This document shows positions 25,820 to 33,802 of a stretch of DNA of 64,000 bases, one piece after another. Source of the stretch: Rahnella bruchi. Lineage in GTDB: Bacteria; Pseudomonadota; Gammaproteobacteria; Enterobacterales; Enterobacteriaceae. Location: contig NZ_QZWI01000018.1 in the NCBI RefSeq assembly GCF_003614975.1, forward strand, positions 1-64,000. The letters run 5' to 3'. The notes under the pieces were generated by a model that saw only the letters and a program-made list of their open reading frames with translations, did not search any database and had not been told where the DNA came from. Position numbers and translations under genes: made by a program. Position 1 is the stretch's first letter. Each line of letters starts with the position of its first letter.

Positions 25820-26515
25820 TCAGAACAGTAATCGTAAAAAGAGGGGGGCGAACACTACCAGGCAGACACCGGAAAACATCATCACCAGACTTGCTACCAC
25901 CCCTTCTTCTTTTCCCATTTCATAAGATCTCGCGGTGCCCGCCCCATGCGATGCCCCGCCCAGACCTGCACCCCTTGCGGCAGCATGCCGAATAGATAGC
26001 AGCAGAAAAATCGCGTCACCCACGGCCACGCCCACGACACCCGTCAATACCACAAAAAAGGCAGCCAGATTAGGCTCGCCGCCGAACGACTTCACCGCAG
26101 CAAGTGCAAAGGGTGTCGTCACTGAACGTACCGCCAAACTGCGTTGCACCAGGTCCGGCAGATAAAATAAACGCGCCAACCATACCGAGCTGGTGACAGC
26201 CAGGACCAAGGCCGTCACAACGCCTGCGGCAATGGATTTCCAATGCAGGCGGATCATCGCCATATTTTCATAAACAGGGACCGCAAAAGCGATGGTCGCC
26301 GGCCCCAGCAACCACACCAGCCAGTAAGACTCAGCAGAATAGTCAGCCCAGGAAATTTTTATGGTCAATACGAAAATTACCAGTATTGCGGGCGTAAAAA
26401 CCAAAGGCATAAAGAGTAACGTATGCCATTTTTGATAGAGCTTTTTATTTAAAATATAAATCACAAATGTGACAACCAGGCAGAGTAGCTGCACTTTCTG
26501 AATATGTCCTAGCAT
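25820..26515 (-). CDS. lrgB: LrgB/CidB-family membrane protein
   Basis: A 231-residue inner-membrane protein of the LrgB family. Diagnostic parts are AVPVYENMAMIRLHWKSI near the middle, SLAVRSVTTPFALA and RHAAARGAGLGGASHGAGTA with MGKEEGVVASL after it. In staphylococci LrgAB and CidAB act on murein hydrolase activity and in plants and bacteria on glycolate or pyruvate transport; the role in enterobacteria (YohK) is unsettled. Its start overlaps the end of lrgA by seven bases. Confidence 0.9.
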   Translation of the reverse strand: MLGHIQKVQLLCLVVTFVIYILNKKLYQKWHTLLFMPLVFTPAILVIFVLTIKISWADYSAESYWLVWLLGPATIAFAVPVYENMAMIRLHWKSIAAGVVTALVLAVTSSVWLARLFYLPDLVQRSLAVRSVTTPFALAAVKSFGGEPNLAAFFVVLTGVVGVAVGDAIFLLLSIRHAAARGAGLGGASHGAGTARSYEMGKEEGVVASLVMMFSGVCLVVFAPLFLRLLF

Positions 26516-26886
26516 TTTTCTCTTTTCCGTAATTCATATTTAAAGACTTTATCTACAATATAAGCCGTAGCCGATAATACAATCGTGGTGCTAAGGACGA
26601 TAACCACTAGAATTCGGATTCCCTCATTCTCAAGAATGTCGAAATAATTGATAATGGCGACGACGGCAGGAATAAAGAACAGCAGCATTTCTGAAAGCAG
26701 TAAAGATGAACCCCGTCTCACATAGCGTACGGGGATCACCTTCGTAAGCATCGCGACAAATAAAATCACCATACCGACAATATTCGCTGGCAAGGGTATC
26801 GATAATGTCTCCACGATAAATACGGAGAGTAAAAATAAAAGAATATAAAAAACAACCTGAATACAGGTTTTACATGTATTTATCAT
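26509..26886 (-). CDS. lrgA: LrgA/CidA-family holin-like protein
   Basis: A 125-residue protein with about four membrane helices and the family core LPANIVGMVILFVAML followed by FFIPAVVAIINYFDIL. It is the holin-like partner of LrgB. No LysR or LytTR regulator gene is adjacent. A charged C-terminus (KYELRKREKC) follows the last helix. Confidence 0.88.
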   Translation of the reverse strand: MINTCKTCIQVVFYILLFLLSVFIVETLSIPLPANIVGMVILFVAMLTKVIPVRYVRRGSSLLLSEMLLFFIPAVVAIINYFDILENEGIRILVVIVLSTTIVLSATAYIVDKVFKYELRKREKC

Positions 26887-26966
26887 AAAAATGATGACGT
26901 GTTCTGGAAAGAAGTTGCAGAAAGCTTATCACTTTCCCTATCATTCTATAAATGAATAAAAAGAAT

Positions 26967-26995
26967 CCAAAACATTCCACTTTGGAATGTTTTGG
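26967..26995 (-). terminator. Intrinsic terminator of the MFS gene
   Basis: CCAAAACATTCCA pairs perfectly with TGGAATGTTTTGG around a three-base loop. On the minus strand a T-rich run (TTCTTTTTATT) follows. It lies 40 bases after the MFS stop. Confidence 0.85.
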
Positions 26996-27034
26996 ATGGG
27001 CGGGCCAGGTATGCCCCTGCACGCAGCTAGGGGT

Positions 27035-28324
27035 TTAAACGGTGATTTTACGTCGGACAAACAGACCGTAACTCAGGGCACCCATGAAGAGCAGAGCCGC
27101 GCCGAGTAAAAACACATTCGTAAATTTTCCCGTCATATCGAGGATGATACCGGTCATAATCGGTGCGAGTGCGGCACCGAGGAAACCACCGAAATTTTGG
27201 ATCGCACCGAGGGAGGCCACCTGGTCTTTTGGCGCAATATCGCTGGCTAATGTCCAGAGAACACCCTGTGGCATCTGGGAGAAGAAGTATCCCAAGGCAA
27301 GAAGGCCAATCGCGACAGGCGTGCTGGAAACAAACGGAATAGGCGCAACAAAACAGGCTGCCAGCAAGGCTCCCAGCACAATGGGGATTTTTCGTGAGGT
27401 GATAGCCGCAAATCCGCGCTTCACTAACGTGTCGGAAATGAGTCCGCCCACCAGGACGCCAAGAATACCGGCGAGGAAAGGAATAGAGGCGATCCACCCG
27501 GTCGCTTTGAGGCTAAATCCCAGTGAGGTTTCCAGGTAGCTCGGCAGCCAGGTCAGATAGACCCAAATCGTGAACATAATGGAGAAGTTCCCAATCACCA
27601 TGGCCCAGGTCGCCGGGTAGCGGAACAAAGCTCCCCAACTGGATTTCGAATTTTCACCTCTTTGTGGGATCGACGCATGGCCTGCATGCAACAGTGCGTA
27701 TTCACGCGCATCAGGATCCCGATAAAACTTCCACCACGCGAATAACAGCGGCACGCCCATTACACCAATGGCGACAAACATCCCCCGCCAGCCTAAGGTG
27801 ATCAGAAGAATCGTCAAAATGGGGGGCGCTATGGCATTGGCAATCTGCGAACCCGTGTTAATGATGGCACTGGGCAAACCCCGTTCATTTTCCCCAAACC
27901 AGCTGTGGATAATCTTTATGCCTGATGTGAAAAACGGCGATTCGGAAATGCCGAGCATCATGCGCAGCCCATAGAAAAAGCTGTAACTGTTTACAAAGGC
28001 CGCCAGCACGCTGAAACCCGACCACAAACAGAGCGCGGCTGAGAACATGCGTTTAGGACCAAATTTATCCACCAGCCAGCCGGCCGGTAAATTTGCCAGC
28101 GCGTAAGGCCATAAAAAGGCCGATAAAAGCAGGCCCATTTCTGTTTTAGAGAATCCAAATTCTGCGGCAATGGTGGTGTTGGCGATGCTCAGGTTGGCGC
28201 GATCCAGATAATTTACAATGGCCGCCAGCAATAAAACCAGGATGATGACCCAGCGTAATCGACTGATGTGCGGGCTCGGGATAGCGCCCGCTGTGGCTTT
28301 CACAACGACTGGAGAGGTACTCAT
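27035..28324 (-). CDS. MFS transporter, anion:cation symporter (sugar-acid) group
   Basis: A 12-helix permease of 429 residues. The ACS group is recognised by NYLDRANLSIANTTI in helix 1, GWLVDKFGPKRMF between helices 2 and 3, and GISESPFFTSG in helix 4, as in galactonate and glucarate transporters. A GGAG site lies six bases before the ATG. The gene follows a DHDPS-family aldolase and an HTH-ribokinase on the same strand, which fits uptake of a sugar acid or related carbon source. A clear terminator follows. Confidence 0.88.
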   Translation of the reverse strand: MSTSPVVVKATAGAIPSPHISRLRWVIILVLLLAAIVNYLDRANLSIANTTIAAEFGFSKTEMGLLLSAFLWPYALANLPAGWLVDKFGPKRMFSAALCLWSGFSVLAAFVNSYSFFYGLRMMLGISESPFFTSGIKIIHSWFGENERGLPSAIINTGSQIANAIAPPILTILLITLGWRGMFVAIGVMGVPLLFAWWKFYRDPDAREYALLHAGHASIPQRGENSKSSWGALFRYPATWAMVIGNFSIMFTIWVYLTWLPSYLETSLGFSLKATGWIASIPFLAGILGVLVGGLISDTLVKRGFAAITSRKIPIVLGALLAACFVAPIPFVSSTPVAIGLLALGYFFSQMPQGVLWTLASDIAPKDQVASLGAIQNFGGFLGAALAPIMTGIILDMTGKFTNVFLLGAALLFMGALSYGLFVRRKITV

Positions 28325-28620
28325 AAAGAAGCTCCTTGCTCAAACTGACGGTAATAGGGTTTGATGGCCGCTTTGCGTCACCGCGATATGATCGCGTTCT
28401 TGAAATCAGCGCGATGCCTATTCGGCGTAAACACGATGTTCAAAGAGTGAGTGGGAGACATTTCACCCCCACAGAAACCGCTCACTCAGGGAATGCAGGG
28501 CACACGTTTCCCTCGCCGGAGTGAAGCGATCTAAATAATCATCGTTATTGCGTATATCGTTAGCGAGTGGACATAGGAAGGCACGTCATGGGGCAGTGTC
28601 CGCCACCCCATTTCAGTGAA
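28325..28620 (-). other. Gap between aldolase and MFS gene, with a hairpin
   Basis: GAGTGAGTGG (28445-28454) can pair with CCGCTCACTC (28478-28487) with one G-T pair. It may be a processing or attenuation hairpin between the two genes; no gene is seen. Confidence 0.35.
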
Positions 28621-29544
28621 TTACTCTACGATCCTTTTGCCCCAAAGCTCGCTGCCCTGGTGGATTTGCGCCAAAAGCACACTGAGTCCCCAGAATTTTT
28701 CCAGGACGTCATCTTTATTCGCTCGGCAGAATTCGCTCTTAAAAGTGCCAAGATGCTGATGATAGATTTTTGCGTTTTTCGGGTATCCCAGCGTTTCAGT
28801 GACGGCGCTGAGGGACAGAAACAGCGACAATTCCTGTGCTTTCTCGGGCTGGCCGGCTCCGTGGCGGTAAAGCCAGCAGTAAAGCTCGGGATGAAAATTG
28901 GTGAATACACCACTGAACCCTTTTGCCCCGGCTAACATTGCTGGCCACGCAATCGCGGCATTGGCATTGATCACGTTAAGGGGGGAGTTTGCTGCGATCG
29001 CGACGCGACGCGATACTGTGGCCAAGTCACAACTGACGTCTTTGAGCACCACAAAACGCCCGCTCTGAGCGCAAACACGGAATTCTTCATCGGTCAGCAA
29101 ACGACGATAGGGGGCGGGACATTCATATAATCCGAGAGGGAGGTCCGAGGGTAATGTCTCAAGTAGGGTATTGAGGGTGGAATAAAAAACCTCACTGCCT
29201 TGGTTTTCTGGATCCAAATGATTCGTCACCAACACCAACGCATCAATGCCCGTTTGCGACATGGCTAAGAGTTCTTCTTTTTGGCACGCCAGATCATCAC
29301 TAATGTGGCCTGATGCGATCACCGGGATGCGACCTGCAACCTCTTTGACGACAAATTCAGCCACGGCAACGCGCTCATCCAACGTCAGAAATTGCATTTC
29401 ACTTGACTGGCACACCGCAAACAGCGCATCGACACCTTTCGCCAGATACCAGTTAATTAAGTGGGTCAGTCCGGGATAATCAATCTGATTGTCTGGCGTG
29501 AAAGGGGTTAACATCACAGGCACAATGCCTTCTATCGGTTTCAT
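28621..29544 (-). CDS. Dihydrodipicolinate synthase/N-acetylneuraminate lyase family aldolase
   Basis: A class I aldolase barrel of 307 residues. The Schiff-base lysine is Lys168 in FVVLKDVS and the proton-relay tyrosine is Tyr140 in GLYECPAPYR. The usual GTTGE motif is replaced by CQSSEMQFL, so it is unlikely to be a true DapA. Sugar-acid aldolases of this superfamily (for example for 2-keto-3-deoxy acids) show such changes. GAGGAG precedes the ATG. It is followed by an MFS transporter and preceded 39 bases upstream by the HTH-ribokinase gene, so the three probably serve one catabolic route. The substrate is unknown. Confidence 0.85.
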   Translation of the reverse strand: MKPIEGIVPVMLTPFTPDNQIDYPGLTHLINWYLAKGVDALFAVCQSSEMQFLTLDERVAVAEFVVKEVAGRIPVIASGHISDDLACQKEELLAMSQTGIDALVLVTNHLDPENQGSEVFYSTLNTLLETLPSDLPLGLYECPAPYRRLLTDEEFRVCAQSGRFVVLKDVSCDLATVSRRVAIAANSPLNVINANAAIAWPAMLAGAKGFSGVFTNFHPELYCWLYRHGAGQPEKAQELSLFLSLSAVTETLGYPKNAKIYHQHLGTFKSEFCRANKDDVLEKFWGLSVLLAQIHQGSELWGKRIVE

Positions 29545-29583
29545 TTATTCTCCTCTCCCCGGCTCTGGCCGCGGTAGTAAATG

Positions 29584-30801
29584 TTAGATTCTTCGCTGAG
29601 CCAGACGCGTCAGGACCTGCTCACGATCGGGCATATTGGATGCGCCTTCGCGTTCAACCGCCAATGAGGCAAAGGCTGAGGCGTATGTCGCGGCTTGAGC
29701 GATGCTTTGCCCATCGGCAAGCGCCGCGGCTAACGCACCATTAAACGCATCCCCGGCGCCGGTGGTATCGACGCTGAGCGCCGGGAAAGCCGAAATATGC
29801 TGAAACTGGCGTTGGTCATAAAGTAATGCACCCTGGGAGCCCATGGTGATGATCACGCATTGGGCACCGAGCTGAACAATGGCCAGCGCAGCGTCTTTCG
29901 CGCTGGCCAGGTCTGTGATTTCAATCCCTGAAAGTAACGAGGCTTCGGTTTCGTTGGGGGTAAGGATGTCGATAAAGTTCATACAAGACAGTACGTCACG
30001 GGAAAATGGCGCAGGGTTCATGATCACCCGAACGCCCAACGTTTGCGCAAGCTTGAGGACGTTCAGCGTAGCGGAAATGTTGTTTTCTAGCTGTACCAGC
30101 AGCACGTCAGATTGCGCCAGTTCCGGCGTAAGCTCCGCAATCTCCGCGTCGGTAATCGTTTTGTTTGCCCCCGAGTAAATCGCAATCATGTTTTCACCAT
30201 CTTCCTGGGAGACATAAATGATGGCGCTGCCGGTCGGCTCTTCGTCTGTCTGATACAGTTTGAACGAATGAATGTCTGAGGCTGATAAGTGATCAAAGGC
30301 AAACTGACTGAACTGATCCGTGCCGACTTTCGACACAAAGTGGACGATGGCCCCTGCGTGGCTGGCCGCCATCGCCTGATTTGCCCCTTTCCCGCCCGGC
30401 CCCAACGTACTTCCTAGGGCCATCAGCGATTCACCTCCCTTTGGAAAACGTGCCACTTTAGCGACGATATCCACATTAAAAGATCCGAGAATACAAACCT
30501 TACCTGCCATTTTCTCTCCCTTATATCGAGTCGGACGCTGCGTACGCGGGTTTTTCATCCGTTGCAGAAGCACGTCGAAACTCTCACTCATTTCACTGAT
30601 TAATGGTGCTTGCATATTGCGGCGCACAATCAGGGCGCCACCATGACATCGCTGCACCAGACCTTGTTGCGCGAGGGCGTTGAGATCTGAGCGGACAGTC
30701 TCTTTGGTGACATTGAGGGTGTGTGCCAGCCAGTTGACAGTGATGCTTTCATGTTGATTCAACCAGGCGAGGATCTGCTGTCGTCTTTCTTGTAAAAACA
30801 T
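29584..30801 (-). CDS. DeoR-type HTH fused to a ribokinase-family (PfkB) kinase
   Basis: Residues 1-60 are a DeoR winged helix (RRQQILAWLNQHESITV, then VTKETVRSDLNALAQQGLV and CHGGA). After a linker, residues 98-405 are a full ribokinase-like kinase with GSFNVDIVAKVARFPKGGES, GPGGKGANQA and the catalytic DTTGAGDAFNGAL (aspartate base). An ATG at codon 98 (base 30510, MAGKVCILG) has its own strong site GGGAGAAA before it, so a free kinase may be made from the same message. The full-length start is backed by AGGAGG at five bases. The fusion would link sugar phosphorylation with promoter control. It heads the aldolase and transporter genes. Confidence 0.88.
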   Translation of the reverse strand: MFLQERRQQILAWLNQHESITVNWLAHTLNVTKETVRSDLNALAQQGLVQRCHGGALIVRRNMQAPLISEMSESFDVLLQRMKNPRTQRPTRYKGEKMAGKVCILGSFNVDIVAKVARFPKGGESLMALGSTLGPGGKGANQAMAASHAGAIVHFVSKVGTDQFSQFAFDHLSASDIHSFKLYQTDEEPTGSAIIYVSQEDGENMIAIYSGANKTITDAEIAELTPELAQSDVLLVQLENNISATLNVLKLAQTLGVRVIMNPAPFSRDVLSCMNFIDILTPNETEASLLSGIEITDLASAKDAALAIVQLGAQCVIITMGSQGALLYDQRQFQHISAFPALSVDTTGAGDAFNGALAAALADGQSIAQAATYASAFASLAVEREGASNMPDREQVLTRLAQRRI

Positions 30802-31338
30802 TGAAACCTCCTGAACGGCGAAATAAGAATAAGCGCGCGATGGCTTTTAAGAATGTGACTGAAATCTATTCGCTTCGGTCAAAACAAAAACAAACAAAAA
30901 ACGACGGACCTCGGGAGACGTCTGTTTCAGGTGATAAGAATGTCCTCGGGACGAACAAATGAAGGGATGGAGGGAGTATGTTGAAGGTTAAGCTACCGTG
31001 ACCATGGCCTTGAATCTAACAGGGAGAAAATTACCGAACGACTATATCAATCCATTTACAAATGCGACTTCAGACATTTCGCAGGGCGGAACAATAAGGT
31101 CAGGAGGCAAGAAATAGTCAACACGATCAGAACTTCTTCTGACCTTAATATGTACGGATACGATATTATATATTTTGTGGCTCGCGATAAACATATAGTT
31201 TTTCGCTATACGTTTATCGGATTGGTATTGCTTTCGCCTGATCCCAGATAGAATAATCGAACCTTCTTACTCGAGGAATAGCTTTACTGCCAATGTTCAC
31301 TGGGTGTGGCCGAAATAACCTGCTTTAAAAGTGAGGCT
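30802..31338. other. Intergenic region upstream of the HTH-ribokinase
   Basis: No gene is supported. It should hold the promoter of the sugar operon. An A-rich repeat of CAAAAACAAACAAAAAA type (about 30884-30900) stands out. No operator was recognised. Confidence 0.45.
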
Positions 31339-32127
31339 CTATTGCCTGTCATTTTTAATGACTTTCATCCCATCATTAACAAAATGCATATCACCGATAT
31401 TCTTGACGTTATACTGACCATCACGATATTCAATTTTTACGACTGCGGCATTCCCCATGCCTTTATTTTTTAAAGGGCTGTCTGTCATATCTGAAATCAT
31501 AATACCGATTGACATACCCGATGAAACAGCAAGGATATTTCTGTCATGATGAACCAGCGCATTTGCTACCATGTAATACAGGGCTCTTTGCATCCGATTT
31601 CTTACCTGAAGTGCCGTCTCCGCATCTTGTTTCTCATCGGCCTTATGAATCGCGTCGGCCAGTTGGGTAAGTGGCATTTTCCCTTGTTGGCGAAGCAAGG
31701 TCATTTCATCATGGGTATGGAATCCTAACGCCTGACCTGCTGCGCTATTCATTGTTTCATTAGATAATCCTTCAAAGCCGCCAAAAAATACTTCGCGGAG
31801 ATCCTCTAATTCGGTGGGCATCTGCTTACTGTGGTGCGCCTGCATAATTAACGCCAGTGTTTCACGCTGCCTCCCGAGATCGCTTGAGTAATACTGAGTA
31901 AAATCGATGGCTCGGGACCCCACGCCGAATGCGCGTGCCACTTCTGTGCCTTCAGTTGTGAGGGGAGTATCAGACCATCCCTGTACGCGATCATATTGAT
32001 TAAATATCGTCTGTCCATGTCGCACAAAATAGACATCCACCTCACCTTTCTGATTGTCGTGGATTTGTGCCAAAGCACTGCCTGAAATGAGGAGTAGGGA
32101 GGTTAACACTGCGTGTAATTTTCTCAT
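31339..32127 (-). CDS. Exported histidine-phosphatase-superfamily protein with altered active site
   Basis: The N-terminus is a signal peptide (MRKLHAVLTSLLLISGSALA, cleavage near 20). The phosphohistidine motif RHG is intact at 36-38 in YFVRHGQTIFNQ, and the LREVFFGGFEG acid region is present near 110-120. The second catalytic histidine, normally in a VSHG motif, is replaced: the sequence reads AVSSGMSIG, with Ser203 in its place. It may be a weak or non-catalytic relative, or use another residue. AAGGAAGT precedes the ATG. It is a single gene with long empty flanks. Confidence 0.85.
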   Translation of the reverse strand: MRKLHAVLTSLLLISGSALAQIHDNQKGEVDVYFVRHGQTIFNQYDRVQGWSDTPLTTEGTEVARAFGVGSRAIDFTQYYSSDLGRQRETLALIMQAHHSKQMPTELEDLREVFFGGFEGLSNETMNSAAGQALGFHTHDEMTLLRQQGKMPLTQLADAIHKADEKQDAETALQVRNRMQRALYYMVANALVHHDRNILAVSSGMSIGIMISDMTDSPLKNKGMGNAAVVKIEYRDGQYNVKNIGDMHFVNDGMKVIKNDRQ

Positions 32128-32997
32128 GTCGTCTTACTTCCTTGTGAAAAAATGAAATATAGGCCGGTTTTACATTTAAATAATATGAGGTGGTTCACAT
32201 AATAGATAATGTTACATTATGAAATGTTCTCACGCGCATAGTTTAATTTTCCTGGCGTTAAGCGTGAAAATTTGGCGCAGCCTTTCGCTCCGTCAGATAA
32301 TTTTAGAAGGTTTGACCTCAATCACTGCCAGGTTATTTATGATGTCTGGTTATGTAGATATTCTCATTCTATTGCCTCTTCGTTACAGTGATAGAAGACT
32401 TGTGTCTAAAAAATGTTATCGCTGAAAAAAAACAACTAATAATAACCTCGGATAGGAATTTTCGCTAACCACGCTTTGAATCCACAGATTATTCTGTATT
32501 CCTCTTTCTGTGACTATTACAAATATATCGCCGTTATGAATAACCCGGGGATATAGCACGACGAGTTAAAATTGTGCTGCGTACAGATATCACCCTCGGG
32601 TGAGCATCACTCCCGATGAGGGCGTCGCACGCTATTGTTGACCCATTACAGGGCGCATGAAGATATTTAATTTAAGCATTTGATGTAAATCAAGACGTAT
32701 CATTTTTCCGCGTTTTTCACCGATAGAGATGGCTACATATGATAGTTAATATCAATTAGATATCTATTATTGATAGCTATTTATGATCATCATATCGTGT
32801 GGGAAGCCTCTTTTCTGGACATACCGGTTTCGCGTATTACAGCCCTGAAAAGACAGCCTGACACACTATTTAATGCGTTTGGGGCTTGCGGGGCTTCTCG
32901 ATATTTAAAATGTGGCGTTTACGCCATCTGAACTTGAGGTGAGATCTGGATAGGTTGGCAAACTCCCTACCGGTCGAGACGAATAAGGACAGAGCAG
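32128..32997. other. Long regulatory region upstream of the chaperone-usher genes
   Basis: No supported gene; a 68-codon plus-strand frame at 32219 lacks a ribosome binding site. A perfect FNR-type box lies at 32680. The region is AT-rich and contains several short inverted repeats (for example around 32596-32625). Confidence 0.5.
32680..32693 (+). promoter_or_regulatory. FNR-type box
   Basis: TTGATGTAAATCAA matches the TTGAT-N4-ATCAA consensus perfectly. It lies 305 bases before the chaperone start, within the only long promoter region of the fimbrial operon. CRP could also bind similar sites, but the half-sites here are the FNR form. Confidence 0.6.
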
Positions 32998-33750
32998 ATG
33001 ACATGGCGAGTGTTGACCGCAGGAGCGGTCCTGTTAGCGACCTTTGCACAAGCTAGCGAAGTGACGTTAGAGCAGGAGTTACAAACCTTTTCAGTGGAGA
33101 CCGGGGCAACGCGTGTGATTTATACCCCGGGATCTGCTGGCGCCACTCTGACAGTGATTAACCCCCAGTCTTATCCCATGCTAGTGCAATCAGCGGTATG
33201 GCAGGCGGACAAAAAAAACAAGGCACCCTTTATCGTTACACCGCCCTTGTTTCGTCTTGACGGTCACCAACAGAACCGCCTGAAGGTGGTGAGTATTGGA
33301 GATCTCAGGCCGTCAGATAAGGAGTCGCTGAACTGGCTGTGTCTTACCGGCATTCCCCCTGAACCCAACGCCGTTTGGGCACAAGATGACAAGGTCATCA
33401 AGGCCGCCCCCGCAAAGCAGGCCACGCTGTTAACACAACTTCGGGTTACCTCCTGTCTAAAATTGCTGGTCCGCCCAGCGTCTTTAAAAGGTGACCCCGT
33501 CGATAAGGCGATGTCCCTGACATGGCATCGGTCCGGCACCACGTTGACGGTCAATAACCCAACCCCTTTCTTTATGAACTTAAAATCTGTCCGGCTAGGG
33601 ACAACATCGATCGGCGCACCTGGGTATGTGCCGCCGATGGGCCATCTCGGACTAAAGCTCCCCGAACATCCGACCGAGGGCCCGGTGCGTTGGACGCTGG
33701 TGACTGATTATGGAGGAGAAAGCCGTGAGTTTTCTGCCGCCTTACAATAA
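32998..33750 (+). CDS. Periplasmic fimbrial chaperone, FGL type
   Basis: A PapD/Caf1M-like two-domain chaperone of 250 residues with signal peptide (cleavage after FAQA). The family landmarks are the conserved arginine in GATRVIYTPG and the lysine in CLKLLVRP. Two cysteines flank a long F1-G1 loop (LCLTGIPPEPN... to SCLKLL), the mark of the FGL group that serves thin fibres and afimbrial adhesins such as Afa/Dr and Caf1. GGA precedes the ATG. It is followed by usher and adhesin genes. Confidence 0.92.
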   Translation: MTWRVLTAGAVLLATFAQASEVTLEQELQTFSVETGATRVIYTPGSAGATLTVINPQSYPMLVQSAVWQADKKNKAPFIVTPPLFRLDGHQQNRLKVVSIGDLRPSDKESLNWLCLTGIPPEPNAVWAQDDKVIKAAPAKQATLLTQLRVTSCLKLLVRPASLKGDPVDKAMSLTWHRSGTTLTVNNPTPFFMNLKSVRLGTTSIGAPGYVPPMGHLGLKLPEHPTEGPVRWTLVTDYGGESREFSAALQ

Positions 33751-33802
33751 TTCACTTTTCCCCCTAAAGGCTCCACAGACTGACACACATTAAGGATAAG
33801 CG

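Noticed and set aside
32219..32425. 68-codon frame in the fimbrial promoter region
   Set aside because: No ribosome binding site and no resemblance to a fimbrial subunit or regulator.
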